NCBI GenBank assembly: GCA_963718635.1
Contig: OY970367.1
Location: forward strand, 2,046,001 to 2,110,000
Length of the DNA stretch: 64,000 nt
Source: JAIOQJ01 sp963718635
GTDB taxonomy: Bacteria; Planctomycetota; Planctomycetia; Gemmatales; Gemmataceae
Direction of reading: 5' to 3'
Under the pieces are notes generated by a model that did not search any database, had not been told where the DNA came from, and saw nothing but the letters and a program-made list of their open reading frames with translations. Numbering within the stretch: position 1 is the first letter of the stretch; every line of letters starts with the position of its first letter. Below are positions 16,310 to 24,410 of this stretch, one piece after another. A program made the translations under genes and the position numbers.

Positions 16310-16525
16310 ATGAAGCGATACGCGATTGTGGTTGAAGATGCAGGTGAAAACTGGTCGGCGTACGTACCCGATCTGCCGGGTTGCATTGCGACCGGGGACA
16401 CGAAAGCCGAAACGATTGTGCTGATCCGCGAGGCAATCGAAATGCATATCGAAGGGATGGTCGAAGACGGTCTGCCGATTCCCGAGCCATCGAGCGCGGT
16501 TGAGTATATGGAGATCAATGCCTAG
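16310..16525 (+). CDS. hicB: HicB-family antitoxin
   Basis: The start at 16310 gives MKRYAIVVEDAGENWSAYVP followed by DLPGCIATGDTKAE and IREAIEMHIEGMVEDGLPIP. This is the partial RNase H fold of HicB that blocks the HicA active site. At 71 residues it lacks a visible C-terminal DNA-binding domain, so any autoregulation would need another factor or a dimeric form. It is coupled closely with hicA upstream. Confidence 0.93.
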   Translation: MKRYAIVVEDAGENWSAYVPDLPGCIATGDTKAETIVLIREAIEMHIEGMVEDGLPIPEPSSAVEYMEINA

Positions 16526-16597
16526 AGCTCGAGTGGACTTTCCGGTCGGCCGATACCGGAGAAGCCGTGCCAAGTCATTACGGGTGAGGGACCGACT

Positions 16598-16917
16598 ATG
16601 AATGAAGCCAACTCGAACGCGGACCTGTTTAGCGCTCTTCAGTTCTTATCCGAAACCATTCCCGAGATGCGCGCGGGCCAACTCATGGCCGCCATCGGGG
16701 AACTTTGCGCCGACATCCATGGCCGAGGTCTTGGGGACGCCACCGATGCCGAGTTGCTGGAAGCCGTATGGCAATTTCAGAATAACTTCGAGAAGGCGGC
16801 TCTCGCGGGGGTTGGATAAAGCAGGCGCAGCACCTGCAGAAGGAAATCGAAAACTTCACTCAGCAGGCTGAGATCTGCGAGGGATTAGCCCCAAGAAAGG
16901 CAGCGGGTGGACCATGA
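16598..16917 (+). CDS. Small protein of unknown function, probably frameshifted near its end
   Basis: Begins MNEANSNADLFSALQFLSET and continues with AGQLMAAIGELCADIHG and ELLEAVWQFQNNFEKA, an all-helical profile. The frame stops at 16819, but another frame continues with coding character (WIKQAQHLQKEIENFTQQAE) to a TGA at 16915-16917 that overlaps the next start as ATGA. I infer one indel near 16808, in a run of five G, and a real length near 106 residues. No family recognised. It lies just after hicAB and is coupled with the next gene. Confidence 0.55.
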
Positions 16918-17192
16918 ATCCTGCAATCGGCTGTATCGCAGACACCCTTCGCTTGTTGCTGGAAGAGGCTAACGAAGCACAGGACTCAGCCGTTGCGAAA
17001 CGCGGCAGCCCGGGCGAAGCATTCGGGGTCGGCAGATCAGAAGCGCTTGCCGAATCTTTGCACACCTGGGCCAATCAGCTGCAAACCTTCGGTCTCGACG
17101 GCCAGCTTAAGGGCATTTGGGAAGAGCTGGTCGCGTTTTTGACCAAGAGAGGTTTCGGCAACTACTTGCGAGCTACCGGATGTTCCAGCTAA
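16914..17192 (+). CDS. Small helical protein of unknown function
   Basis: A 92-residue protein (MNPAIGCIADTLRLLLEEAN, then RSEALAESLHTWANQLQTFG and GIWEELVAFLTKRG), predicted mostly helical and acidic. The start overlaps the preceding stop as ATGA, so the two small proteins are probably made together and may interact. I do not recognise the family. No toxin or nuclease motif is visible. Confidence 0.55.
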   Translation: MNPAIGCIADTLRLLLEEANEAQDSAVAKRGSPGEAFGVGRSEALAESLHTWANQLQTFGLDGQLKGIWEELVAFLTKRGFGNYLRATGCSS

Positions 17193-17339
17193 ACGAGATG
17201 ATGCCAGCATGGACTTAATTGCAAACGGGGTTGTGAGGTAAAAAGCTTTAGTATTCGGAATAGCAACTGTGTGGGCCAAATCAATTTCAAAACCTTTGAC
17301 ATGGGTCGGCGAGCGACGTTCCATTCGGAACATACACTT

Positions 17340-17465
17340 CAAGGGCTCGCTGCCACCCCGCTTGCCGGGGTGGGGCGAGAGTTCGTCGCTAGCATAACCT
17401 CGCCGTCGCCGAGACGCCGCCACCCCGCTTGCCGGGGTGGGGCGCGGGTTCGTAGCTAGACAAGA
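17340..17465. repeat. REP block left of the two-domain transposase (two inverted copies)
   Basis: Two hairpins with arms CCACCCCG and CGGGGTGG at 17353-17373 and 17420-17440, each followed by GGCG and a GTTCGTCGCTAGC or GTTCGTAGCTAG tail. They are in opposite orientation to the four copies right of the gene. Confidence 0.9.
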
Positions 17466-17503
17466 CCCCAATCGTAAAGCGTCGCAACTCGGAGCCGAAG
17501 CCG

Positions 17504-18331
17504 ATGCCCGATCTCACGCCGATCTACAGCGCCGACAACTGCTCATTTGCCGGCTCGTTACGTTGGGGTCTTAGCATCTTTTGGCGTAACCCCGTTGCCG
17601 ACTCCAATTGGATCAGTCGACTTCGACAGGCTTTGGAACCCGATGGCATTCGGCTACTAAGTCATCGGCTCAAGAACGATTCCACCAGCCAGCTTTCGCT
17701 CAGCACGCTCCCCAACGTTACGCCGATCTTTCTCGTCAATCGAGTCAAAGGGCGACTTCAGTACCTCGTCCGGCATGATCGCCCAAAAGCATTTCAACGA
17801 AATTACGCTCTGCGCAGCTTCGGCCCGGCCACGCGGACGGCCGTGGAACGTTACATTGCTGGGCAAGTGAGTCATCACCTGCCGGCCGATGAACGCGTTG
17901 AAGCCCTACTGCAACAATTCCAGATTGCTCAACCAAAGGTCGATCTGTCGCGCTGCCGCAAAACGGCGCATGCGCTCTACTGGTACAACCTGCATGTCGT
18001 TCTCGTCCATCGCGAGCGTTGGCGCAACATCGATGAAGTGGTGTTGGGCCGGGTGCGTGACATGATCGAGCGTGTCTGCCGCTTGAAAGGGCTAGCGCTG
18101 TCGCGAGCAGGAATTCTGCCAGACCATGTGCATCCGGCGCTTGGCTGCCCACTTGAGATAGCGCCGGCGGATATTATGCTGACGTTTCTCAATAACTTGG
18201 CTTATGTGCATGGGATGAAAGCGGTTTTCCAATTTGGCGCCTATGCAGGAACGTTTGGCGAATATCATCAAGGCGCCGTGAAGAACGAAGACGTATGGGC
18301 GGAGGATGAAGAAGGTGAAGTCAAACCATGA
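17504..18331 (+). CDS. Tandem two-domain Y1 (IS200/RAYT-like) transposase flanked by its own REP sites
   Basis: The 275 residues contain two copies of a Y1 transposase-like fold. Domain 1 (about 15-120) has the fold pattern SLRWGLSIFWR, SQLSLSTLPNVTPIFLVNRV and NYALRSFGPATRTAVERYI. It keeps a Tyr at 117 in the nucleophile helix, but the HUH site reads LSLST. Domain 2 (about 155-262) has ALYWYNLHVVLVHR and an intact HVH at 208-210 (LPDHVHPALG), but the helix after FGEYHQGAVKNEDVW has no Tyr at the matching place. In known Y1 enzymes the HUH of one subunit works with the Tyr of the other, so this chain may be a fused dimer with one composite active site. That is inference from alignment by eye. 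REP hairpins flank the gene on both sides. Confidence 0.75.
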   Translation: MPDLTPIYSADNCSFAGSLRWGLSIFWRNPVADSNWISRLRQALEPDGIRLLSHRLKNDSTSQLSLSTLPNVTPIFLVNRVKGRLQYLVRHDRPKAFQRNYALRSFGPATRTAVERYIAGQVSHHLPADERVEALLQQFQIAQPKVDLSRCRKTAHALYWYNLHVVLVHRERWRNIDEVVLGRVRDMIERVCRLKGLALSRAGILPDHVHPALGCPLEIAPADIMLTFLNNLAYVHGMKAVFQFGAYAGTFGEYHQGAVKNEDVWAEDEEGEVKP

Positions 18332-18575
18332 ACGTGCGCTCCACCCCGACAAGCGGGGTGGCGGCGAGGACTAGACGAAGGGTGTTCTAGCGACGAACTC
18401 TCGCTCCACCCCGGCAAGCGGGGTGGCCGCGTCTCTGCGATAAGGCGAGGTTTTCTAGCGACGAACGTGCGCTCCACCCCGGCAAGGCAAGCGGGGTGGC
18501 GGCGAGGCGGAGACGACCAGTGTTCTGGCTACGAACGTGTGCTCCACCCGGCAAGCGGGGTGGCGGCGAGGCTCA
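18330..18575. repeat. REP block right of the two-domain transposase (four direct copies)
   Basis: Hairpins at 18341-18361, 18406-18426, 18474-18499 and 18544-18563 share arms CCACCCCG and CGGGGTGG with a GCAAG-type loop. Each is preceded by CTAGCGACGAACGTGCGCT or a variant and followed by CGGCGAGG. The third copy has an extended loop and the fourth lost one C. Spacing is 64-70 bp. The stretch between the transposase and the next start (18674) holds nothing else that I recognise. Confidence 0.92.
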
Positions 18576-18673
18576 TATCCCCATTTTCCCTTTCTTGCAC
18601 TCTGCAACGGCCTTGGATAGACTACCCTTCGTTCGGCAGGCTAACCGTTTCAGGTACTTCTAGACCAAGACTC

Positions 18674-20095
18674 ATGACCTATCCCCGTATTTCGTCGTTC
18701 AAGACCGCGACTGAGTTTCGTGATCGGCTGGACGATCTGGGCATCACGCTACCGTTGGACGACCTCGTACTGAGCGGGCCGTCGTCGCCGTTGGCTCGAC
18801 CTTTGCGCCGGGTGCGTGGGACGATCGGCAACCGCTTTGCCATCTTGCCGATGGAAGGCTGGGACGGCACGGAGGATGGCAAGCCGACCGAGTTGACGCA
18901 GCGTCGCTGGGGCAACTTCGGCCGTAGCGGCGCCAAGCTTATTTGGGGCGGCGAGGCGGTGGCTGTGCGCCACGATGGCCGGGCGAATCCGAATCAATTG
19001 GTCATCAACGAAGCGAATGAAATCAGTTTGGCTGAGTTGCGTCAAACTTTGGTCGATGCTCATCGCCAGTCATTCAACAAGGTTGATGACTTGCTTATCG
19101 GCCTTCAATTGACACATTCAGGACGTTTTGCTAGGCCTAATGATCGTAAAAAGTTGGAGCCGCGGATCGCCTATCGGCATCCACTGCTCGATGCCCGGTG
19201 CGGTATCGTCGATGATGGTCCGGTGCTGAGCGATAGCGACATGGCCCGGCTCGTCGATGACTTTATCCAGGCGGCCAAGCGGGCGGCGAAGATTGGCTTT
19301 CAGTTTGTCGACATCAAACATTGTCACGGCTATTTAGGTCACGAATTTCTCTCGGCCATTGATCGCCCCGGCGATTATGGCGGCAGCCTCGAAAATCGGA
19401 CGCGCTTTCTGCGCGACATCGTAGCCGGCATTCGCGCCGAGGCGCCGACCCTGGAAGTGGGCGTGCGCGTCAGCATCTTTGACTTCATGCCCTTCGAGCG
19501 CGGCCGCGATGGCGTTGGCGTGCCTGCCACCAAAGGCGATTACCCCTATACCTTCGGCGGCGATGGAACGGGCTTGGGCATCAGCCTGGGTGAGCCGCAC
19601 CTGTTCCTGAAACTGCTCGTTGAACTTGGCATCGAGCTCGTCTGCATTTCCGCAGGGAGCCCTTACTACAATCCGCACATTCAAAGGCCGGCTATTTTCC
19701 CGCCGTCGGATGGCTATCTACCGCCGGAAGATCCGCTCGTCGGCTGTGCCCGACAGATCAATACGACAGCTTTCTTGAAGGCTCGGCACCCGAAGCTGAT
19801 TTTCGTCGGCACGGGCTACTCGTATCTGCAAGATTGGCTGCCCAATGTGGCGCAACGGCTCATCCGTGAAGGAAGCGTCGATTTTGTCGGGCTCGGGCGC
19901 ATGGTGCTTTCCTATCCGGAACTCCCAGCCGACGTCATGGCCGGGAAAACGCTCGAGCGCAAGCGCATCTGCCGCACGTTCAGCGATTGCACTACGGCGC
20001 CGCGCAATGGGCTTGTTTCGGGCTGCTATCCCCTCGATCCGTTCTACAAAGAGCGTCCCGAGCGCATTCAGTTGAACGAGATTAAACGCGCGTAG
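18674..20095 (+). CDS. NADH:flavin oxidoreductase, old yellow enzyme family
   Basis: FMN-dependent TIM-barrel oxidoreductase. The ATG at 18674 (MTYPRISSFKTATEFRDRLD) is chosen because upstream sequence is REP DNA. Seen: RGTIGNRFAILPMEGWDG near the FMN site, IGLQLTHSGRFARP, VDIKHCHGYLGHEFLS (substrate-site His and Tyr region), YGGSLENRTRFLRDIV, and VDFVGLGRMVLSYPELP at the phosphate-binding end. At 473 residues it is longer than a plain OYE and ends with a Cys-containing segment (RICRTFSDCTT) that recalls, but does not clearly match, the Fe-S site of the 2,4-dienoyl-CoA reductase group. Two related-strand genes follow closely, suggesting an operon. Confidence 0.88.
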   Translation: MTYPRISSFKTATEFRDRLDDLGITLPLDDLVLSGPSSPLARPLRRVRGTIGNRFAILPMEGWDGTEDGKPTELTQRRWGNFGRSGAKLIWGGEAVAVRHDGRANPNQLVINEANEISLAELRQTLVDAHRQSFNKVDDLLIGLQLTHSGRFARPNDRKKLEPRIAYRHPLLDARCGIVDDGPVLSDSDMARLVDDFIQAAKRAAKIGFQFVDIKHCHGYLGHEFLSAIDRPGDYGGSLENRTRFLRDIVAGIRAEAPTLEVGVRVSIFDFMPFERGRDGVGVPATKGDYPYTFGGDGTGLGISLGEPHLFLKLLVELGIELVCISAGSPYYNPHIQRPAIFPPSDGYLPPEDPLVGCARQINTTAFLKARHPKLIFVGTGYSYLQDWLPNVAQRLIREGSVDFVGLGRMVLSYPELPADVMAGKTLERKRICRTFSDCTTAPRNGLVSGCYPLDPFYKERPERIQLNEIKRA

Positions 20096-20134
20096 GCACT
20101 TCGTATTTCGCACGGAACCAACCGAGATTTCTCA

Positions 20135-20713
20135 ATGACCCCTACGCGCCTTTCCATTGTGGAATCCACCTTGCTCGTCATTGACGTGCAAGAGAAGCTC
20201 TTGCCGAAGATCCCGGGCGCCGACAGCTTGGTCGATAACGTCTGTTTCTTGATTGATTCGGCCCTATTGCTGCAGGTTCCCCTTTGCGCGACTGAGCAAT
20301 ACCCGCAAGGGCTCGGCTCGACGCAGGCCGAGATCGCGCGACGGCTGCCGGCTATCTTGCCCGGCAAAGTCACCTTCAGCTGCTGCGGTACGCCGGGCCT
20401 TGTTGAGGTGCTGCGCGCGTCGGGGCGCTCGCAGGTCGTCTTATGCGGCATGGAAAGTCATGTCTGTGTGCTACAAACAGCGCTCGACCTTTTGGCGGAA
20501 GGGATGAAAGTCTTTTTCGCCGTCGATGCCGTACAAGCGCGTGATCCTCTAGACCACGTTGTCGCGATGCGCCGGCTCGAATTAGCGGGGGCGATTCCGA
20601 CGACGGTCGAGACGGTCGTATTCGAATGGCTTGGCAGCGCGAACCACCCTCAGTTCAAAACTATCAGCAAGATGATTCAAAAACGGATGGCAAGGAACGG
20701 CCCGGAAACGTAA
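20135..20713 (+). CDS. Isochorismatase-family cysteine hydrolase
   Basis: Contains the catalytic triad of the family: Asp17 in LLVIDVQEKLLP, Lys78 in LPGKVTFSC and Cys111 in CGMESHVCVLQTALDLL. The 192-residue length fits a YcaC- or nicotinamidase-like hydrolase; the substrate cannot be read from the sequence. It starts 40 bases after the oxidoreductase gene and is followed after 38 bases by an aminotransferase, so the three genes may form one transcript. Ends with a basic tail. Confidence 0.9.
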   Translation: MTPTRLSIVESTLLVIDVQEKLLPKIPGADSLVDNVCFLIDSALLLQVPLCATEQYPQGLGSTQAEIARRLPAILPGKVTFSCCGTPGLVEVLRASGRSQVVLCGMESHVCVLQTALDLLAEGMKVFFAVDAVQARDPLDHVVAMRRLELAGAIPTTVETVVFEWLGSANHPQFKTISKMIQKRMARNGPET

Positions 20714-20751
20714 ACCATCTAAATACTCTCGCCTTAACGGAGCATGGTGCG

Positions 20752-21927
20752 ATGGCGATTCCCGGTCAATTGAACCCGCCTACCCGTCTACTGTTGGGGC
20801 CCGGCCCGAGCGATGCCCACCCGCGCGTGCTCTCGGCTATGACGACGCCGCTGTTGGGTCATCTCGATCCCTATTTCCTCGAACTTATGTTCGAAACGCA
20901 GCAGATGCTCCGCGACGCCTATCAAACGAAAAACGCTCTTACCTTTCCGGTCAGTGCGACAGGCATGGCCGGCATGGAAACTTGCCTCGTCAATCTCATC
21001 GAGCCGGGCGATCGCGTGGTGATCTGCGCTAAGGGCTTCTTCGGCCAACGCATGATCGAAGTCGGCGGCCGAACCGGCGCTCAGTTGACCATTCTCGAAA
21101 AGACCTGGGGCGACGTCTTCGATCTCGATCAGCTTCGCGAAACGTTGCAGCGGGTTCGGCCCAAGCTTCTGTGCATCGTTCACGCGGAAACCTCGACCGG
21201 CGCCTGGCAGCCGATTGAAGCGCTCGGCAAGCTCTGCCACGAATTTGACTGCCTGTTGATGACCGACGCGGTCACGTCGCTCGGTTGCATCCCTTTGAAT
21301 CTGGATGCTTGGGAAGTCGATGCCGTCTTTAGTTGCTCACAGAAAGGTCTCGGCTGCCCGCCCGGCTTATCTCCCATCAGTTTCAGCCCACGCGCTGAAG
21401 AATCGATGGCTAAGCGCAAAACGAAGGTGCAGAGCTGGTACTTCGACCTGACGGCGATCCGCACTTACTGGGGCAGCGATCGCGCGTATCACCACACCGC
21501 GCCGATTTCTATGATCTACGCGCTTCGCGAAGGGCTGCGCCTGTTGCTGGAAGAAGGCTTGGAAGCACGGTGGAAACGCCATACGCGCAACCACGTCGCT
21601 CTGAAAGCGGGCTTGACGGCGCTTGGCCTGCAATACACCGCCAAAGAAGGCCATCAACTGCCTCAATTGAATGCAGTACGCATCCCGGCCGGCATTGACG
21701 ACCTGACCGTTCGCAAGCGCATGCTTTCCGAGTTTGGCATCGAAATCGGCGGCGGCCTAGGCGATTTCAAAGGCAAAGCCTGGCGCATCGGCCTGATGGG
21801 TTACAACAGCCGGCCGAACTGCGTCTATCAAGTGCTCGCAGCTCTCGAACAATGCCTGGGCGCGTCCGGCGTAGCGATCCAGCCGGGTTCGGGCGTGGCG
21901 GCGGCGGAGAAGGCGTATCTGAGTTGA
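20752..21927 (+). CDS. Class V aminotransferase, serine/alanine-glyoxylate type
   Basis: PLP enzyme of fold type I. It has the opening LLGPGPSDAHPRVLSAM, GHLDPYFLELM, HAETSTGAWQPI, LLMTDAVTSLGC (PLP Asp) and SCSQKGLGCPPGL with the Schiff-base Lys198. The pattern matches alanine-glyoxylate or serine-glyoxylate aminotransferases, which move an amino group to glyoxylate. A link with C1 or glyoxylate metabolism is plausible given the methanopterin genes nearby, but not proved. The palindrome at 21947-22029 lies just after it and before the convergent LRR gene. Confidence 0.9.
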   Translation: MAIPGQLNPPTRLLLGPGPSDAHPRVLSAMTTPLLGHLDPYFLELMFETQQMLRDAYQTKNALTFPVSATGMAGMETCLVNLIEPGDRVVICAKGFFGQRMIEVGGRTGAQLTILEKTWGDVFDLDQLRETLQRVRPKLLCIVHAETSTGAWQPIEALGKLCHEFDCLLMTDAVTSLGCIPLNLDAWEVDAVFSCSQKGLGCPPGLSPISFSPRAEESMAKRKTKVQSWYFDLTAIRTYWGSDRAYHHTAPISMIYALREGLRLLLEEGLEARWKRHTRNHVALKAGLTALGLQYTAKEGHQLPQLNAVRIPAGIDDLTVRKRMLSEFGIEIGGGLGDFKGKAWRIGLMGYNSRPNCVYQVLAALEQCLGASGVAIQPGSGVAAAEKAYLS

Positions 21928-21946
21928 AAGTGAGCAGGCGAGCCGC

Positions 21947-22029
21947 GTTAGCCGAGACGCGGGGCTTTGCGCAGCGGAGCGATTTCGGCAGGAAAGCGCT
22001 CCGCTGCGCAAAGCCATTGCGGTCGCGGC
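21947..22029. repeat. Long palindrome (GTTAGCCG...GGCTTTGCGCAGCGGAGCG family), copy 1
   Basis: GGCTTTGCGCAGCGGAGCGA and its near complement face each other around TTTCGGCAGGAAA, with outer GCCG and CGGC arms. It lies between convergent genes and could act as a two-way terminator. Confidence 0.75.
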
Positions 22030-22030
22030 T

Positions 22031-23341
22031 TCATTCTATATTGATCTTGCGCAATTGCAGCCGCAGCGCGGCGATCCCTTTCGGCGTAATCGCTTTGCAG
22101 CCGCTGATGCCGAGGTCCGTGAGAGTTTTGATTTTGGCGATTTCCCTCAAGCCGAGATCAGTGATCGCCGTATTGCGCAGATAGAGATGGGTAAGCGGCA
22201 TCTTAAACAGTTCTTTTAAGCCGGCATCGGTAATTCGAGCGTCATCGATATTCAGCTCTTCGAGTTCCAAGCCGACCAATTGCTTCAGGCCGGCGTCGGT
22301 GACGCGCAATTGATCGAGATTGAGCCAGCGCAGATCTTTAGCAGCGGCCACATCTTTCAGACAGGCCTCGGTGAGGCGATTTTTGGCCAGATTCAGATAG
22401 GTCAATTTGCTGATGCCGGCCAGGGGCTTTAGACCCTCATCGGTGATGCGCGTATTTTCCAATACGAGGTGCCGAAAGCGCCGGCAGCCCGGCCAAGTCC
22501 TTTAGACCATCATCGCCAATGCGGGTCCCTTTCAGTTCGAGTCGTTGGAGCGTGCGGATCTGGGCCAGCGCCTTTGCACCTTCATCGCCGATTTCCGTGC
22601 TGTTCAGAAAGAGCGAGCGTAGCTCCAAGCCCGCCAGATCTTTGAGGCCGCCATCGCTGATTTTCGTGCCGTTCAGGTTGAGCGTTGCCAGCTTTTTCAA
22701 TTCGCCCAAGTCTTTCATGCCGGCATCGCTCACTTCCGTTCTCGCTAAGCCCAGAGAGCGAAGTTCCTTCAGAAGCATAAATCGCGCACAGAACTATCGG
22801 TAACGCGACGGCAACGGCTCAGATCGAGCGCTTGCAGATCTTTCAACTGGTCGATTTGGCGTAGCCCATCAGTGGTGACGCGCGTTCCCGCCAGATCGAG
22901 CAGGCGAAGATCTTTGCACAAAAACAACTCGCGCAGGCCGTCGTCGTCAATGCCGCCGACTCCATGCAGGCTCAGCATTTGCAGCCCTTTGAGATTCGGC
23001 AGCGTCTTCAACCCCGCATTGGTGACCTTTGTTTTGGTCAGGTCGATGCCGAGCGCGGCATCCGATTTGGGAAATTTCGCCAGGACTTTATCGTCTGCGT
23101 TCGTGAAACGTAGCACGTTCACCTGACTGGTTGTCGGGTCGATTTTCTTTTTTGAATCGGTGACGATCGCGCCGGTTTCGGACAGTTCGAAGCGGTCGAT
23201 TTCGACGAGCGCTCCTCCCAGTAGCTTCAGGGCCGCAATGGTCACGGCAGGCTCGTTTGCCTTTTTTGGCTGGGCAAGAGCGGCTATCCCGAAAAAAAGG
23301 AGGATCAATGCTGAGAGAGTGCGGACCATGAAGGGCTCCAC
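22031..23341 (-). CDS. Secreted LRR protein, split by two frameshifts
   Basis: The N-terminal piece (23341 to about 22777) has a signal peptide (MVRTLSALILLFFGIAALAQ, residue 4 on) and the leader VTIAALKLLGGALVEIDR, then LRRs. The second piece (about 22778-22474) and third piece (about 22474-22031) continue the repeats in other frames (SLGLARTEVSDAGMKDL and ENTRITDEGLKPLAGISKL). The repeats join smoothly if single-base indels are assumed near 22777 and 22476. Both sites lie near a GCGC, so they may be sequence errors. Function unknown. The last repeat ends KGIAALRLQLRKINIE. Confidence 0.75.
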
Positions 23342-23400
23342 GAGTGAACGTTGGCGGCTGGCTGGAATGTTGAACCCATTCTAGCGACAGGAGGGCGCTT

Positions 23401-23533
23401 TGTTAGCCGGACGCGCCAGCGACGGAGTTTGCATATTGTTAGCCGGATGCGCCAGCGACGGAGTTTTGGTTATTTTTACGCCCCGGCGACTTCGTCGCAT
23501 CCGCCGTGCTGGCGCGTCCGGCCAACAAAACCG
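23401..23533. repeat. TTAGCCGGACGCGCCAGCGA repeat pair with inverted partner
   Basis: TTAGCCGGACGCGCCAGCGA with ACGGAGTTT at 23402-23430 is repeated at 23439-23475 with one change. Its inverse (GCTGGCGCGTCCGGCCAACA) lies at about 23508-23527. It could form alternative hairpins. Confidence 0.7.
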
Positions 23534-23580
23534 GACGCTTCTTGTTCGTCCTGCAGATCCCGTCCCTAACGTAAACCGCC

Positions 23581-23740
23581 TTTAGCCGCGAGGCGAAAGC
23601 TTTGCGCAGTGGAGCTATGGTTTGGCGAGCCGTACTGCGTGAGCAGTTGGGTTCTGTCATTGCCCGGTAGCCTACTCGGCTCGCCCTGATTGATCGCGTG
23701 CACGCTTGGCTGCCGAAAAAGCTCCGCTGCGCGACATCTC
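23581..23740. repeat. Interrupted long palindrome, copy 2 of the GTTAGCCG family
   Basis: The left half (TTTAGCCGCGAGGCGAAAGC, CTTTGCGCAGTGGAGCT) and right half (GCTGCCGAAAAAGCTCCGCT) are separated by a different palindrome that begins GGCGAGCCGTACTGCGTGAG and ends TACTCGGCTCGCC. One repeat appears to have inserted in another. Confidence 0.6.
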
Positions 23741-23772
23741 CGCATCGACCAACGAGTTTTCGTTTTCTCCTA

Positions 23773-23850
23773 CGCGCGTTTTCCCACGATTTTCTCGCAT
23801 TTCGCCTTCGGGAAATATTTCCCGAAGGCGGTCCGTCAGAATGACCGGCG
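23773..23850. repeat. AAATATTT palindromic element, copy 4
   Basis: CGCGCGTTTTCCCACGATTT, TCTCGCATTT, then a 28-bp palindrome (23803-23830) with arms CGCCTTCGGGAAAT, then the tail GTCCGTCAGAATGACCGG. It is closest to copy 2, including the GTCAGAATGAC tail. Confidence 0.85.
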
Positions 23851-23917
23851 ATTGAGCGTCAAGCGTTTGAGCAACGCCCAAGTGCGACGTTTGTTCTAGC
23901 GAAGTTTGAAAAATCAT

Positions 23918-23980
23918 CGCACGTTTTTCCACGAATTAATTGGAAAGTCCCTTCCGGAAATATTTCCGGAAGGGACTTCT
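23918..23980. repeat. AAATATTT palindromic element, copy 5
   Basis: CGCACGTTTTTCCACGAATT, AATTGGAAAG, then a 34-bp perfect palindrome (23945-23978) with arms AAGTCCCTTCCGGAAAT and its complement. The next palindrome family begins one base later. Confidence 0.85.
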
Positions 23981-24070
23981 TGTTAGCCGCGACGCGGAGG
24001 CTTTGTGCAGCGGAGCGTTTGCCGTTCGAAAGCGCTCCGCTGCGCAAAGCCTCCGCGTTGCGGCTAACAG
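23981..24070. repeat. Long palindrome, copy 3 of the GTTAGCCG family
   Basis: Outer arms TGTTAGCCGCGACGCGGAGG and GCCTCCGCGTTGCGGCTAACA enclose GCTTTGTGCAGCGGAGCG and its complement around a GCCGTTCGAAAG loop. Confidence 0.88.
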
Positions 24071-24084
24071 GTTTACACTTTATC

Positions 24085-24150
24085 GTCGCGTGTTTTCCCA
24101 CGATTTCCTCGGGTTTATGCTTCCGGAAATATTTCCGGAAGCGACTGCCT
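24085..24150. repeat. AAATATTT palindromic element, copy 6
   Basis: CGTCGCGTGTTTTCCCACGA, TTTCCTCGGG, then a 24-bp palindrome (24119-24142) with arms GCTTCCGGAAAT and ATTTCCGGAAGC. The interval 23342-24410 contains only repeat DNA as far as I can see. Confidence 0.85.
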
Positions 24151-24410
24151 TTTCCCATGGCGTCTCACCAGAAAATCGGCTTCGAACCGGCCGCATCGGC
24201 GCGCCGTCTCCGGAGATTCGAACAGCATATAAGCTGTCGGATCCTTAGGCCGGCGCAGCCGATAGACTAACTTAGGCGCGCTTAAAACGGAAATGCGAAA
24301 CCGGAGCAAATCGTGAACTGTCATTCATCAATGAAGACAGAAACAACAACCCCTTCGAATTGATAAAACACAAAAAAGGGTAAATCCAAAACTGGCGCGG
24401 CCGGCTAACA

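Noticed and set aside
18330..18575. Possible CRISPR array (evenly spaced repeats)
   Set aside because: The repeats are hairpins in a REP context, only four in number, with related spacers and no cas genes; the inverted copies on the other side of the transposase fit a REP locus.
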